Shown in pieces: positions 26,201 through 34,822 of a DNA stretch of 64,000 nt (the first letter of the stretch is position 1; every line of letters starts with the position of its first letter). Source of the stretch: Hymenobacter mellowenesis (GTDB taxonomy: Bacteria > Bacteroidota > Bacteroidia > Cytophagales > Hymenobacteraceae); NCBI RefSeq assembly GCF_030581005.1, contig NZ_JAUQSX010000001.1, positions 496,001-560,000 of the forward strand, given 5' to 3'. The notes below the pieces were generated by a model. The model saw only the letters and a list, made by a program, of their open reading frames with translations, did not search any database and was not told where the DNA came from. The position numbers and the translations under genes were made by a program.

Positions 26201-28501
26201 GAGTTTCAGGCCGCGCCGGAGCAGGTTATCAACTATGAAAACTGGACGGCCGGCGCCAACAACTATGTGCGCTACTACCCCAGCGGCGCCGTGGTGGCCG
26301 ACGGTCTGAACCTGACCAACGGCCGCAGCACCCTGGCCCTGCAAAGCCAGAACCCGCAGGTGCCCACTTCGCCGCTGGGCGTCACGTTCACCAATTTTGA
26401 GCTGGCCGAGTTGGCCAAAATTGTGCAGCAGCAGGATTCGCTGGTGGCCGGGCAGCTCAACGGCACGGCCCGCATCGACAATCTGGGCAAGCCTAACCAA
26501 GCCTTCACGGCTGATGCCACCATCAAAAACCTGGTGTTCCAAAAAGCGTCCATCGGCGACATCGCCTTCAATGCCACCAACCCCAGCGCGGGCCGCTACG
26601 ACATCGACGCGCGCCTGACCGGCGGGGCAGTCGGCACCGTGGGCGGCGCCGGCAACGACGTGCACGTCACAGGCACCTACCTGGCCACCAGCCCCACCCC
26701 GCTCAACCTGACCGTGGACGCTAACCGCCTCAACCTGAAACTAGTCGAGCCGTTTTCGGTGGGTCAGGTGCGCAACGCCACCGGCTACATACGTGGGCAA
26801 CTGACGGTGACGGGCGCGCCCTCCGCCCCCGTCGTGCGCGGCACGCTCAATACGTCGGATGACGCTGGGTTCATTGTGCCGCAGCTGGGCTCGCCCTTCC
26901 GCCTGCCCAACCAGGCGCTCACGTTTGATGACCGGGGTATTGCTTTCAACAATTTCACGGTGCTGGATTCGGCCTCGAACAAGGCTGTCATCAACGGCTA
27001 CCTGCTGAGCAAGGATTTCGTCAATTATTCCTTCGACATGCGCGCCACGACCAAAAACTTCATGGCCGTGCGCAGCACCCGCGAGAACAACGAGCTGTTC
27101 TACGGCCGCTTGGTGCTCGATTCGGAAACGCGCCTGACCGGGCCGGTGGAACTCATCAAAATTGATACCCGCGTGACCGTTGTCGATGGCTCCAACCTCA
27201 CGGTGGAGTCGCCGGCGGCCACGCCTACCACCCAGGAGCGCACGGGCATCGTTGAATTCATCGACAAGAGCGCCCCGCTCGATACTATGCTGGCCCGCAA
27301 ACCCGTGGTGGATACCACCAAGGTGAACGCCACGGGCTACGACATCACGGCCGTGGTCACCATCACCAACCGCACGCCCTTTACCATCGTCATCGACCCG
27401 GCCAGCGGCGACAACCTGAAGGTGCGGGCCGCCGGCACGCTCAACACCAACATTGCGCCGGATGGTACCATCACGCTCAGCGGCCGGCTGGACGTGGCCC
27501 GCGGGCAGTACCACATGTCGCTCTACGACCTGGCCCAGCGCGATTTCATCATTGCCCGCGGCTCGTCCATCACTTGGGACGGCGACCCTTACAACGCGGC
27601 GCTCGACATCACCGCCATTTATAAAGTGCAGGCCGCGCCGGCCGAACTGCTGGCCGGCCAGGGCCTTGACGACCAGACCAGCAACACCATTGCCCGAAAC
27701 CGGCTGCCCTTCAACGTACTGCTGAAGGTGACCGACCAGCTCAGCAAGCCCACCATCGGCTTCGACATCACGCTGCCCGAAGCCCAGCGCGGCGCCCTCA
27801 ACGGGCAGGTGGACACCAAGCTGGCCCAACTGCGCCAGCCCAGCCAGACCTCGGAGCTCAGCAAGCAGGTGTTTTCGCTGCTGATTCTGGGCCGGTTTGT
27901 GGCCCAGAACCCCTTCCAGACCAGCAGCGGTGAGGGCATCGTGGCCACCCAGCTGCGCGGCAGCGCCAGCGCCGTGCTCACCGACCAGCTCACCAACCTC
28001 ACCGACAAGTACCTCTCCGGCCTGGGCCTCGACCTGGGCGTGACCAACCAAGCCGACTACAGCACCGGCGAGGCCCGCAGCCGCACCGACCTCAACGTGG
28101 CCGTGCGCCGCCAGCTGCTCAACAACCGCCTCACGGTGCGCGTGGGCACCGACATCAACCTGAGCGGCGGCTCGGGCACCCAGACCACCTCGGGCCAGAG
28201 CAGCACCAGCAACCTGGCCGGCGACGTGAGTTTGGAATACCGCGTGCTGGCCGACGGCCGCCTCCGGGTGCGCGTATTCCGCCAGAACGGCTACGAGGAC
28301 ATCGACGGCCAGATTGTGCGCACGGGCGCAGGCCTGGTGTTCCAGCGCGACTACCAGGATTTGAAAGACCTGTTTTCAAAAGTGCCGAAACAAGTGAAAG
28401 CTGACCGCAAGGCCGAGCGCAAAGAGGTGAAGGCCGAGAAGAAAGCCGAGAAAGATTCGGTGCAAAACCAGCCCACGGCCAAAGCCGACACGTTACGCTA
28501 G
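23261..28501 (+). CDS. tamB: TamB: translocation/assembly module protein (AsmA/TamB family)
   Basis: A 1,746-residue envelope-spanning protein thought to bridge inner and outer membranes with a lipid-binding beta-groove, working with an Omp85 partner. One N-terminal membrane helix (about 7-30, LLGLIALVLLLAIAVVVYL) is followed by a long repetitive beta-rich region and the C-terminal TamB (DUF490) domain, about 1350-1690. A charged Lys/Glu tail ends the protein. The only start that keeps the membrane helix is TTG at 23261, because an in-frame TAA lies 15 bases upstream and no ATG precedes the helix. The TamA-like lipoprotein gene follows within 90 bases on the same strand, the standard Bacteroidota pair. 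Family call is firm; the start codon is inferred. Confidence 0.92.
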   Translation: MSTFLRRALYGLLGLIALVLLLAIAVVVYLQTNAGQDFVAKKAENYLRGKLNTEVRIGKFRTDFRHAINLDGVYLEDQKRDTLLSVGHLGVDLDIWALLHSQVNISNVELNDGRVRLTRTEPDSANNYDFIIAAFTDPTAPVDTTASALKYDIGKARLTNIYFTQNDQITGSDIRARIGEFTANMDEVDVDNSIYKVDNAALRRSAISITQTKTAPEVENPGPTEPLTLQLGLNRATLDSVQFTYKNDPAAQYINTKIGLADITAKDIDLQAQRVRLGKLTLKNTTFAYAQNEQVPVEQRVVNPAEAVRKLDEATDKAKAATGQTAAAPGWRVLLDQSDISGLAVKFDNFNQPQQRTRIPALDYNHLDFTNLVLNTRDLSYSENRTTGKVDNLAGQEKSGFRVDKWKANVVYDSVQIRLDSLDLITPHTRIRRTLAIGYESLAALGDTKKLPNLKIEGDLRDVRLGFRDILYLAPGLAGTSPFNTGPNQSVLLNGQIAGRVGDFTVRNLEFVGLRNTVLKARRGRIQGLPNTDARLYADLDIQDFHTTRADILSLAPKGSIPNNISIPPTLAVSGTFKGRPTTLAFDTNLKLRSSYGNLAFSGRLGAAQANGRQPLVGTFAVGGFDFGKLLKDPTIGRVTATGRINATGDLKDPGTLVGQVRANVQSARYNGYTYKGVAATVDLDRNRYVINASSKSDPNLNLDLTAVVNLRDARNPTYEVTKLNLRGANLTALGFYTGGDLRVQGNLVANLRGSSLNTLNGTFSGRNIVIVRDNQPFPLDSLNGRIVQTATRTTADITSDIANVNLDGNVHLGDIATELQQHLDRYFDVPGVKYLPSAADRHFTYSLKLKDPKLATKLVPGLKKISPFTLAGDYSRQAARLTANTSIPLIQYNNYRLDSLRLNVDSDPAKLEYGLRLAQAAQDTTLRLRRPSIVGNVANNKLFTRVAILGDSANRERLAVAGTLQALVQGGGKNSSVVYEFQAAPEQVINYENWTAGANNYVRYYPSGAVVADGLNLTNGRSTLALQSQNPQVPTSPLGVTFTNFELAELAKIVQQQDSLVAGQLNGTARIDNLGKPNQAFTADATIKNLVFQKASIGDIAFNATNPSAGRYDIDARLTGGAVGTVGGAGNDVHVTGTYLATSPTPLNLTVDANRLNLKLVEPFSVGQVRNATGYIRGQLTVTGAPSAPVVRGTLNTSDDAGFIVPQLGSPFRLPNQALTFDDRGIAFNNFTVLDSASNKAVINGYLLSKDFVNYSFDMRATTKNFMAVRSTRENNELFYGRLVLDSETRLTGPVELIKIDTRVTVVDGSNLTVESPAATPTTQERTGIVEFIDKSAPLDTMLARKPVVDTTKVNATGYDITAVVTITNRTPFTIVIDPASGDNLKVRAAGTLNTNIAPDGTITLSGRLDVARGQYHMSLYDLAQRDFIIARGSSITWDGDPYNAALDITAIYKVQAAPAELLAGQGLDDQTSNTIARNRLPFNVLLKVTDQLSKPTIGFDITLPEAQRGALNGQVDTKLAQLRQPSQTSELSKQVFSLLILGRFVAQNPFQTSSGEGIVATQLRGSASAVLTDQLTNLTDKYLSGLGLDLGVTNQADYSTGEARSRTDLNVAVRRQLLNNRLTVRVGTDINLSGGSGTQTTSGQSSTSNLAGDVSLEYRVLADGRLRVRVFRQNGYEDIDGQIVRTGAGLVFQRDYQDLKDLFSKVPKQVKADRKAERKEVKAEKKAEKDSVQNQPTAKADTLR

Positions 28502-28566
28502 AACGCTGCGCTTAATGAGGAATGAATAATGAAGAGTGAAGAATTCGATATGACGCACGTGCAAAC

Positions 28567-28619
28567 AGGACTGAAGAATGTAGGAATGCGCCGGTGGCCA
28601 TTGCTCATTCTTCAGTCCT
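28567..28619. repeat. Inverted repeat overlapping the tamL start
   Basis: Perfect 14-base arms aggactgaagaatg (28567-28580) and cattcttcagtcct (28606-28619) enclose the chosen start codon. Related gaatg/gaag-rich repeats extend on both sides (28515-28545 and 28620-28632). Confidence 0.85.
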
Positions 28620-30874
28620 CATTCTTCATTCTGCTAAGCGCCTGCTCGGGCCTGAAATACGTGCCCGAGGGCCAGAAGCTGTACACCGGCAGCAAGGTCA
28701 TCATTAAGTCGCCGGAGAAAATACCCAACGAGTCGGCGCTGCAAACCGAGTTGGAATCGGTGCTGCGGCCCAAGCCCAACGCGTCGTTTCTGGGGTTGCG
28801 GCCGAAGCTGTATTTCTGGCACCTGGGCGAGGGCAAGACCAAGGGTTTTGGCCATTTTCTGGCCGACAAGTTTGGCGAGGCGCCGGTGCTGCTGAAGGAC
28901 GTGAAAATCAGCGCCACCAGCGGCCTCATCACCAACCGGCTCTACAACAACGGCTTCTTCAAGGGCACGGTGACCAACGAGGTGAAAACCCAGGAAAAGA
29001 CCGCGCAGGTCGACTACACGGCCAACACGGGCCGGGTGTACACCATCCAAGAAATCCACTTTCCCGACCGCGACACGCTGGTTGACAAGGATATCCGGGC
29101 TACGCAGGCGGGCAGTCTGCTCAAAGTGGGCGACGCCTACAACCTCAACACATTCATTGCCGAGCGAGTCCGCATCGATAACGAGCTGAAGAACAACGGC
29201 TACTTCTACTTCAACCCCGACTACATCCTGTTTCAGGTAGATAGCACGCTGAACGACAAAATCAACGTGTACCTGCGGGTGAAGGCCACGGCCCCCAACA
29301 AAGCCACCAAACCCTATTGGCTCGACCGTATTCGTTTGAATACCAACTACGTGCTGACCGACACCACCACGCGGCAGCCAATGATGTACAAGAAATACGA
29401 GTACTATCCCGACGAGAAGGTGTTCAAGGCCAAGGCCATTACCAACGCCACCTTCCTCTACCCCGACAGCCTGTACCGCCGCAAGCGCCGCGACCAGACC
29501 ATCAGCCGCCTGATGAGTCTGAACACGTTTAAGTTCGTGGAAATCCGCCTCAAGCCGTCGGCAGCGGGCGACTCGGCCGGCCGCGCCCGCCTCGACGCCG
29601 ACGTGCTGATGACCCAGCTTAAGAAGAAAAGCCTGCGGGCCGATTTGCAGCTGGTGAGCAAGAGCAACGGCTTCACGGGGCCGGGCCTCACGGTGTCGTT
29701 TCGTAACCGCTCGGCCCTGCGCGGCGGCGAGCAGCTGCTCGTCAACGCCGTGGCCAGTACCGAAACCCAGACCGGCAACGGTAGCGGTGGCCTCGGCCTC
29801 ACCAGCTACGAGCTGGGTTTGAACGCGCAGCTGGTGTTCCCACGCCTCGTGGTGCCGCACCTGCCACTGTTTGACATTAAGCTGCCCAATTCCGACTTTC
29901 AGCCGCGCACCACCATCGGGGCCGGCTACCGCACCGTGACGCGCGCCGGCTACTTCCGGGAAGACTTTTTCAACCTGAACTACGGCTACACATTCAAAAC
30001 GAAGATTACCAACGAGCAGGAAATCCGGCCCATCGACATCACCTACGTGCGGCTGGCCGATACCACCCGGGCTTTCAGCGACTTGCTAAAGACGCGGCGC
30101 TACCTGCGCAGCGCCTTCGAGCAGCAGTTCATTCTGGCCAGCTCCTACCGCTACACCTACAACCAGCAGGTGCTGGAGCAGCGCCGCCAGCAGATTTATT
30201 TCAGTGGGCAGGTAGAGGGCAGCGGCAACCTGGCCAGCCTCATCAGCCAGGCCGCCGGCCAAACCCGCAGCCTGCCCGACCGGGGCTACACCGTGCTGGG
30301 CCAGCAGTTCAGCCAATACCTGAAGTTTGATTTGGAGCTGCGCGAGTACTACCGCATCAGCCCGAACCCGACGTCCGGCAACCGCATCGTGGCGCGCCTG
30401 CAGGCCGGCATCGGCATGCCCTACGGCAACTCCGTGGTGCTCCCCTACCCCAAGCAGTACGGCATCGGCGGGCCCAACAGCGTGCGCGCCTTCGCGGCCC
30501 GCGGCATCGGCCCCGGCACCTACAAGCCCGCCCCCGGCGAGCAAACCCTCAACCAGTTCTACGACCAGGTGGGCGACATCCGCCTCGAAGGCAACGTGGA
30601 ATACCGCCAAGATTTGATTCCCTACGTGAAGGGCGCCGTGTTCATGGATGCCGGCAATATCTGGCTGGCCACCCCCGACCCCGACCGCCCCGGCGGCGAG
30701 TTCAAAGCCAATACCTTCCTCAAGCAGCTGGCCATCGGCTACGGCGCGGGCCTGCGCATCGACGTGCAGTTCTTCGTCATCCGCTTCGATTACGCCCTGC
30801 CCTTGCAAGCCGGATACGGCACACCCGACAGCAAAACCGGCCGCTTCAACCTGGCCATTGGGTATCCCTTCTAG
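28586..30874 (+). CDS. tamL: TamA-like Omp85 lipoprotein (TamL type)
   Basis: A 762-residue outer-membrane protein with a lipoprotein signal (LLSAC-S, Cys20), about four POTRA-like segments (to about residue 380) and a C-terminal Omp85 barrel ending in a strand (FNLAIGYPF) with the terminal Phe of the BAM signal. The barrel holds the GIGGPNSVRAF motif seen in Omp85 proteins (L6 loop VRGF-like). It presumably forms a complex with TamB, encoded just upstream, and supports outer-membrane homeostasis. The start at MRRWPLL is chosen because it gives a typical lipoprotein signal; in-frame ATGs at 28529 and 28550 would add 19 or 12 residues ahead of it. The signal-peptide codons overlap a 14-bp inverted repeat. 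Transcription ends at a strong palindromic terminator. Confidence 0.9.
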   Translation: MRRWPLLILQSSFFILLSACSGLKYVPEGQKLYTGSKVIIKSPEKIPNESALQTELESVLRPKPNASFLGLRPKLYFWHLGEGKTKGFGHFLADKFGEAPVLLKDVKISATSGLITNRLYNNGFFKGTVTNEVKTQEKTAQVDYTANTGRVYTIQEIHFPDRDTLVDKDIRATQAGSLLKVGDAYNLNTFIAERVRIDNELKNNGYFYFNPDYILFQVDSTLNDKINVYLRVKATAPNKATKPYWLDRIRLNTNYVLTDTTTRQPMMYKKYEYYPDEKVFKAKAITNATFLYPDSLYRRKRRDQTISRLMSLNTFKFVEIRLKPSAAGDSAGRARLDADVLMTQLKKKSLRADLQLVSKSNGFTGPGLTVSFRNRSALRGGEQLLVNAVASTETQTGNGSGGLGLTSYELGLNAQLVFPRLVVPHLPLFDIKLPNSDFQPRTTIGAGYRTVTRAGYFREDFFNLNYGYTFKTKITNEQEIRPIDITYVRLADTTRAFSDLLKTRRYLRSAFEQQFILASSYRYTYNQQVLEQRRQQIYFSGQVEGSGNLASLISQAAGQTRSLPDRGYTVLGQQFSQYLKFDLELREYYRISPNPTSGNRIVARLQAGIGMPYGNSVVLPYPKQYGIGGPNSVRAFAARGIGPGTYKPAPGEQTLNQFYDQVGDIRLEGNVEYRQDLIPYVKGAVFMDAGNIWLATPDPDRPGGEFKANTFLKQLAIGYGAGLRIDVQFFVIRFDYALPLQAGYGTPDSKTGRFNLAIGYPF

Positions 30875-30881
30875 GTTTCCG

Positions 30882-31055
30882 CTGTCATTGCGAGGCGAAG
30901 CCGAAGCAATCCGTCCTGTTAAAACCAGACACGCTCTTTTACCAGAAAGCCCCGGCACTGCGCAGTGCCGGGGCTTTTTGTTGGGATTGTCACATTACTT
31001 GGTTGGTCGCTGAGAACAGGACGGATTGCTTCGTCGTGCCTCCTCGCAATGACAG
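30882..31055. repeat. Inverted repeat flanking a terminator (palindrome family B)
   Basis: Arms ctgtcattgcgagg...gaagcaatccgtcctgtt (30882-30920) and its near reverse complement (about 31014-31054) differ only by short insertions in the middle. They enclose about 93 bases holding a perfect terminator hairpin. The element fills the gap between convergent tamL and the GNAT-fold gene. Confidence 0.88.
30946..30980. terminator. Perfect palindromic terminator
   Basis: A loopless 32-base palindrome (aaagccccggcactgc / gcagtgccggggcttt, 30946-30977) followed by T residues. It serves the tamB-tamL operon and could stop the convergent gene too. Confidence 0.92.
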
Positions 31056-31059
31056 GCGG

Positions 31060-32226
31060 CTACCGAATTATCGGCATCCGCTCAAACGGCCGGTTCCGGT
31101 CGAACAGGAACCGGTACGTGGCGTGCGTTTTCAGAATCTTGGCGCCAATGGAACGGGTGGTCACCAGCATGCGCGGGTTGAAATCGCCAATCCAGTTCAT
31201 TTCAATGTCGGCGTAACCCGCGTCGATAAACGCCTGCCGGGCATACACTAGCATGGCAGCGTCCACGCCCTTGCCCTGGTGCTCGGGCACCACACCGTAG
31301 ATGATGCCAAACAGCTTCTTGTCGCGCCGCTGCATGTAGCGCCGCTGCTCCCACAAAAAGCGCAGCTTGCCCAGCAGGTTCAGGCGCCGGCCCACGTGCT
31401 TGAAAATCTGGTTCAGTTCGGGCAGGCTGATGAAAAAGGCCACCGGCTCCTCGCCGTGGTAGGCAAACCAGAGCAGGCGCTCGTCCACCACGGGCTTCAT
31501 TTCCTTCACAATTTTGCGCGCCTCGTCCAGCGTCATCGGCTTCACCCCCGAGTGCTTGGCCCAGGCCAGGTTGTACACGTGGTGGAAATCCTGCGCCAGC
31601 TTCTCGGCGTCCTGCTTGCGGGCGTGGGCAAAGCGGTAGGTGTCGGCGTGCTCCTCGGCCCGCTTCGCAAAGCTGGGATGCAGTTCGGCCGCCGTGGTGC
31701 GGTAGCAGGTGTATTGCTTGAAATAAAGCTCAAAACCATAATTCTCAAACAGCGGCCGGTAATACGCCGGGTGCCAGAACATGCCGTAGTTCGGCTCCAG
31801 GTCGTAGCCATCAATGAGCAGGCCCCAGAACCGGTCCCGCTCGCCAAAATTGATGGGGCCGTCCATGGCCTGCATGCCCCGGGCCGCCAGCCACTGCCGG
31901 GCCGCCTCAAACAGCTGGTTAGCTGCCGCCTGGTCGTCGATGCACTCGAAAAAGCCCATGCCACCGGTAGGCAGGTCAGCATTTTTCACGTCCACCGCGT
32001 CGCGGTTCAGGAAGGCAGCCACGCGCCCCACGGTCTGGCCGCTGGCGTCGGTGAGCACCCATCGTGCGCACTCGCCGTTTTTGAACTTCGGGTTTTTGGC
32101 GGGGTCGAACACCGCTTCCACTTCGTTTTCCAGCGGGCCGATGTAGTTCGGCACGGCCGCGTGCAGGCGGGCCGGCAATTCAATAAACTCCCGCGCCAGG
32201 CGGGCATCAGCAACTTCGAGCAGCAT
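31060..32226 (-). CDS. GNAT-superfamily protein conserved in Bacteroidota
   Basis: A 388-residue cytoplasmic protein. The C-terminal third reads like a GNAT acyltransferase fold, including a GVVPEHQGKGVDAAM segment that matches the acetyl-CoA-binding R/QxxGxG/A loop (about residues 315-329). The N-terminal part (about 1-200) contains MDGPINFGERDRFWGLLIDG, a conserved-looking block I associate with Bacteroidota proteins annotated as GNAT or hypothetical; its substrate is unknown. The start MLLEVADARL is preferred to an ATG 11 codons upstream. It is convergent with tamL and not obviously in an operon. The acyltransferase assignment is moderate. Confidence 0.72.
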   Translation of the reverse strand: MLLEVADARLAREFIELPARLHAAVPNYIGPLENEVEAVFDPAKNPKFKNGECARWVLTDASGQTVGRVAAFLNRDAVDVKNADLPTGGMGFFECIDDQAAANQLFEAARQWLAARGMQAMDGPINFGERDRFWGLLIDGYDLEPNYGMFWHPAYYRPLFENYGFELYFKQYTCYRTTAAELHPSFAKRAEEHADTYRFAHARKQDAEKLAQDFHHVYNLAWAKHSGVKPMTLDEARKIVKEMKPVVDERLLWFAYHGEEPVAFFISLPELNQIFKHVGRRLNLLGKLRFLWEQRRYMQRRDKKLFGIIYGVVPEHQGKGVDAAMLVYARQAFIDAGYADIEMNWIGDFNPRMLVTTRSIGAKILKTHATYRFLFDRNRPFERMPIIR

Positions 32227-32345
32227 AGTAAGGCAGCGGCCTGCGGCCTGGCCACGCAACTGCGTGGCTCCAAACCGGAAACCGCTGCAAAGAAACGGTT
32301 CAGTTGCCGCTTAGCATCTGCCCGCCTATCAGGAGTCCGGCTGCC

Positions 32346-32630
32346 TTACTGCACTAGTGCATTTCCGCTATGCGCCGCAGTGGCAAAGCCAGGCTGCGCA
32401 GACGCTTGGCTACCGGCCGGAATTGGGGTGCCGGGCATATCCACAAACTTATTGGAGCGAAACTGGCCCAGCACAAAGCAAAAAGGGCATTCTTTGCGGC
32501 CATCGCCGGTGCCACTTATTCGGCTGCCCGGGGCTATTCGTTGGGCTATCCGACACTCTGGATGCGTGTGGTAAATCTCAGCAGCAGAATTTTCTGCCGC
32601 CGATGAATAGAAGGGCAAGTTGTAGCTCAT
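32346..32630 (-). CDS. Small Cys/His-containing protein of unknown function
   Basis: A 94-residue protein, no signal peptide. The first 65 residues look constrained: a YHTHPECRIAQRI segment, a GSRISGTG turn and an ECPFCFVLGQF block, giving three Cys and two His that could bind a metal ion or form a small knuckle. The last 25 residues are low-complexity and may be dispensable. I recall similar short proteins in Hymenobacter relatives but cannot name a family. It lies upstream of the GNAT-fold gene on the same strand with a 119-base gap, so cotranscription is possible. Function unknown; coding status rests on composition and the Cys pattern. Confidence 0.55.
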   Translation of the reverse strand: MSYNLPFYSSAAENSAAEIYHTHPECRIAQRIAPGSRISGTGDGRKECPFCFVLGQFRSNKFVDMPGTPIPAGSQASAQPGFATAAHSGNALVQ

Positions 32631-32999
32631 AGCGCTGAAGGTTGGTTCTCACATGGTACTCGTTGCCGCCCGAGGCAATTCACTTATTATTAAAATAAAT
32701 GTACTAAAAAAAATAATTAATTTACCTATCATATTAAAAAATCTCATAAAATATTTGAAAAGGAGAATTTGAAGTCAGATATATGTTTTGTATTGATGTT
32801 GCTTATTACTAAGCAAATAGAGTCTGAATCGATTTGGTCTGCCCGCTGAAAACGGGTTGAGAATATGGGTTGCCAGCGCATTACAATTCAACAATCGCGA
32901 CAGTTGACCCAGATATGTACTTCAGAGGCAATGCAAAAAAAGGCCGACCTTAATTGCTTAGGGTCGGCCTTTTTTGTGGTCACCGAAGACTTCTAATGG
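32631..32999. other. AT-rich intergenic region
   Basis: About 370 bases, markedly AT-rich from 32680 to 32830. No ORF or RNA recognised; it ends in the terminator of the Thr-rich protein gene. Confidence 0.5.
32934..32975 (-). terminator. Rho-independent terminator
   Basis: A 13-bp stem with one mismatch (aggccgaccttaa / ttagggtcggcct), flanked by long A and T tracts, 25 bases after the stop of the small Thr-rich gene. Confidence 0.9.
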
Positions 33000-33290
33000 C
33001 TAATCTTTGGGCTTCACTTTGGTTTTGCCGTTGCGCTTGCCTTTGATTTTCGTGTCGCTCGGCACAATGGTGGTTGGGGCGACGACAGTGTTGGAGGAAG
33101 GCTCTACCGTCGTAGTGGTCGACTCAGTGGTGGTCGATGAAGCGGGCGTTTGGACCGGCGTGGCCGGATACGCCGGGGTGGCGGGTGTTACCGTAGTTTG
33201 GCGCGTAGTGGTGGTGGTGGTGCTGGTTTGGGCGCTGGCCGAATAGCCCGCTGTGGCGAACAATAGAGCCAGAAAAAGTTGCTTTTTCAT
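33000..33290 (-). CDS. Small secreted Thr/Pro-rich protein
   Basis: A 96-residue protein with a clear signal peptide (MKKQLFLALLFATAGYSASA, cleavage before QTS). The mature part is low-complexity: runs of Thr (TTTTTT, TTTT), Pro/Ala repeats and a Lys-rich basic tail ending KVKPKD. It is likely periplasmic or exported and unstructured. No family is recognised. It has its own terminator and lies between unlinked genes, so it is probably monocistronic. Confidence 0.7.
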   Translation of the reverse strand: MKKQLFLALLFATAGYSASAQTSTTTTTTRQTTVTPATPAYPATPVQTPASSTTTESTTTTVEPSSNTVVAPTTIVPSDTKIKGKRNGKTKVKPKD

Positions 33291-33487
33291 AGGATGGAGA
33301 AGTTAGAAGAACATTGAGCCGGCATAAATCAATTACTGGCTGTGAGTTGGCTTTAACGACAGCTCCGCTCAAAGGGTTGACCTGAAGCTGGGCCAACGTC
33401 AACCAAACCAGCCCGTTGCTTAACAAAGCAAAGGCCCACTGGCGCAATGCCAGCGGGCCGCTATATTCTTGGCCGGAAGCCCGACGC

Positions 33488-34822
33488 TCAGTTGGTTGCG
33501 ACTGCTTCGAGGGATGCGGAGCCTTTGGTGGGGGCCGATTTGCGCAGGTAGCGGTTGGCTTCCTGGTACAGGTCTGACTTGCGTTCGGCCTGCTCCACCA
33601 CCACCTGGAAGTAGCGGCGGGCCAGCGGCCGGTTGCTGGCCTGCGCCGCCAACCGGCCCAGCCCAGCCGCCGCAAACAGGTAGTAGCCGCCCTTGGTCTG
33701 GCCCACGGCTTCGCAGAACACCAGGCAGCGCTGGTAGAAGTCCTGCGCGGCGGCGGGGTTGTTGTGCCGGTGCTGCTCCACGTAGCCCAGGTAATAGGAC
33801 GCTGCACGGCCGCTAAAGCCTTCGTAGCCGGGCAGGCCCTTGTTGATTTTGGCTAGGATGTCGCGGCTGGTGCGTTCGCATTCGGTCAGCTCGCCCTCGG
33901 CAAATGCGTTTTGGGCGCGGGCGCGCTGGAAGCAGCTATTGTCGGGGAAATCGCGAGTGAGGTCGCGGGCGGCGGTGAGGGCGGCGGCGGTGTTATTTTC
34001 GCGGGCGCTGCCCAGGATGCGCATGCGGAAAAACCGGGCCTCGGCCGCTGTGTAGAAGCCGTGCTGGGCCACTTGTTCCAGTTGGGCCAGGCCGGTGCTG
34101 CGGTCGCCTTTGGGAAAGAACCAGAGCACCGGGCGCAGCCAGCGGTATTCGTCGGCAATCCAGACGGCGTAGTAGTTGAACAAGCCTTCGCCGAACACGA
34201 ATTCGGGGCTGAGGCCGTTGGCTTCGCGGCTTTTTTGCAGGTAGGCCAGGGCGCGCTTGCTGCTCACGGTGGCCTTGCGCCAGTCGTGGCGCTCGGCGTG
34301 CAGGCGGGCGTCGAAACCATAAGCGGCCGACAGGAAGAAGCTGGCTTCGTAGTTGTTGTGGTCGGCGTCGTAGAGCTTCTGGGCTTTGGTGGTGGCCGTG
34401 TCCATGTAGGCGAAGAAGGTCTTGTCGTACTGCTGGTTGAAAGTGTTGCTGGGCATGATTTTCCACCAGGTGCTCAGGCCCAGCAGGAAATAAGGCATGG
34501 GGTGCTGGGGGTAGCGCCGCCGCAACGACCGAAACTGCCGCTCGGCCTGGTCGAACTTGAAGTTGTAGAGGTTGTGTACCGCGCCATCGAGTTCGGTCTG
34601 GATGTCGGCGTTGAGCAGCAGCCATTCTTTGGTATCGACGGCCGCCGGGGCCACCAGCACGTCGTCGAGGGCCACATCGGGCATGGCACGCACGGTATCG
34701 GCGGCCGATGGCCATGCAGCCGTGACCGGCGCCTGAGCCAGAGCGTTGCTCACCGAAAAAAAACAAAGAACCCCCGCTCCTACTAAACGCAGGGAACGGC
34801 ACAACTGGTAGAAATTTGTCAT
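33488..34822 (-). CDS. Exported TPR-repeat protein
   Basis: A 444-residue protein with a Sec signal peptide (hydrophobic core VGAGVLCFFSVSNALAQ, cleavage near ALA-Q) and an all-helical mature part rich in TPR-like pairs: LYNFKFDQAERQFRSLRRRYPQ, the AAEARFFRMRILG helix region, and a YYLGYVEQHRHNNPAAAQDFYQ repeat. It probably acts as a protein-protein scaffold in the periplasm. No enzymatic motif is visible. The start MTNFYQLC is chosen for its signal-peptide geometry; an ATG 19 codons upstream would spoil it. The divergent neighbour is an aldo/keto reductase across a 336-base AT-rich gap. Confidence 0.78.
   Translation of the reverse strand: MTNFYQLCRSLRLVGAGVLCFFSVSNALAQAPVTAAWPSAADTVRAMPDVALDDVLVAPAAVDTKEWLLLNADIQTELDGAVHNLYNFKFDQAERQFRSLRRRYPQHPMPYFLLGLSTWWKIMPSNTFNQQYDKTFFAYMDTATTKAQKLYDADHNNYEASFFLSAAYGFDARLHAERHDWRKATVSSKRALAYLQKSREANGLSPEFVFGEGLFNYYAVWIADEYRWLRPVLWFFPKGDRSTGLAQLEQVAQHGFYTAAEARFFRMRILGSARENNTAAALTAARDLTRDFPDNSCFQRARAQNAFAEGELTECERTSRDILAKINKGLPGYEGFSGRAASYYLGYVEQHRHNNPAAAQDFYQRCLVFCEAVGQTKGGYYLFAAAGLGRLAAQASNRPLARRYFQVVVEQAERKSDLYQEANRYLRKSAPTKGSASLEAVATN

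Noticed and set aside
26741..28051. 436-codon open frame antisense to tamB
   Set aside because: Composition typical of a complementary-strand shadow and no recognisable motif.
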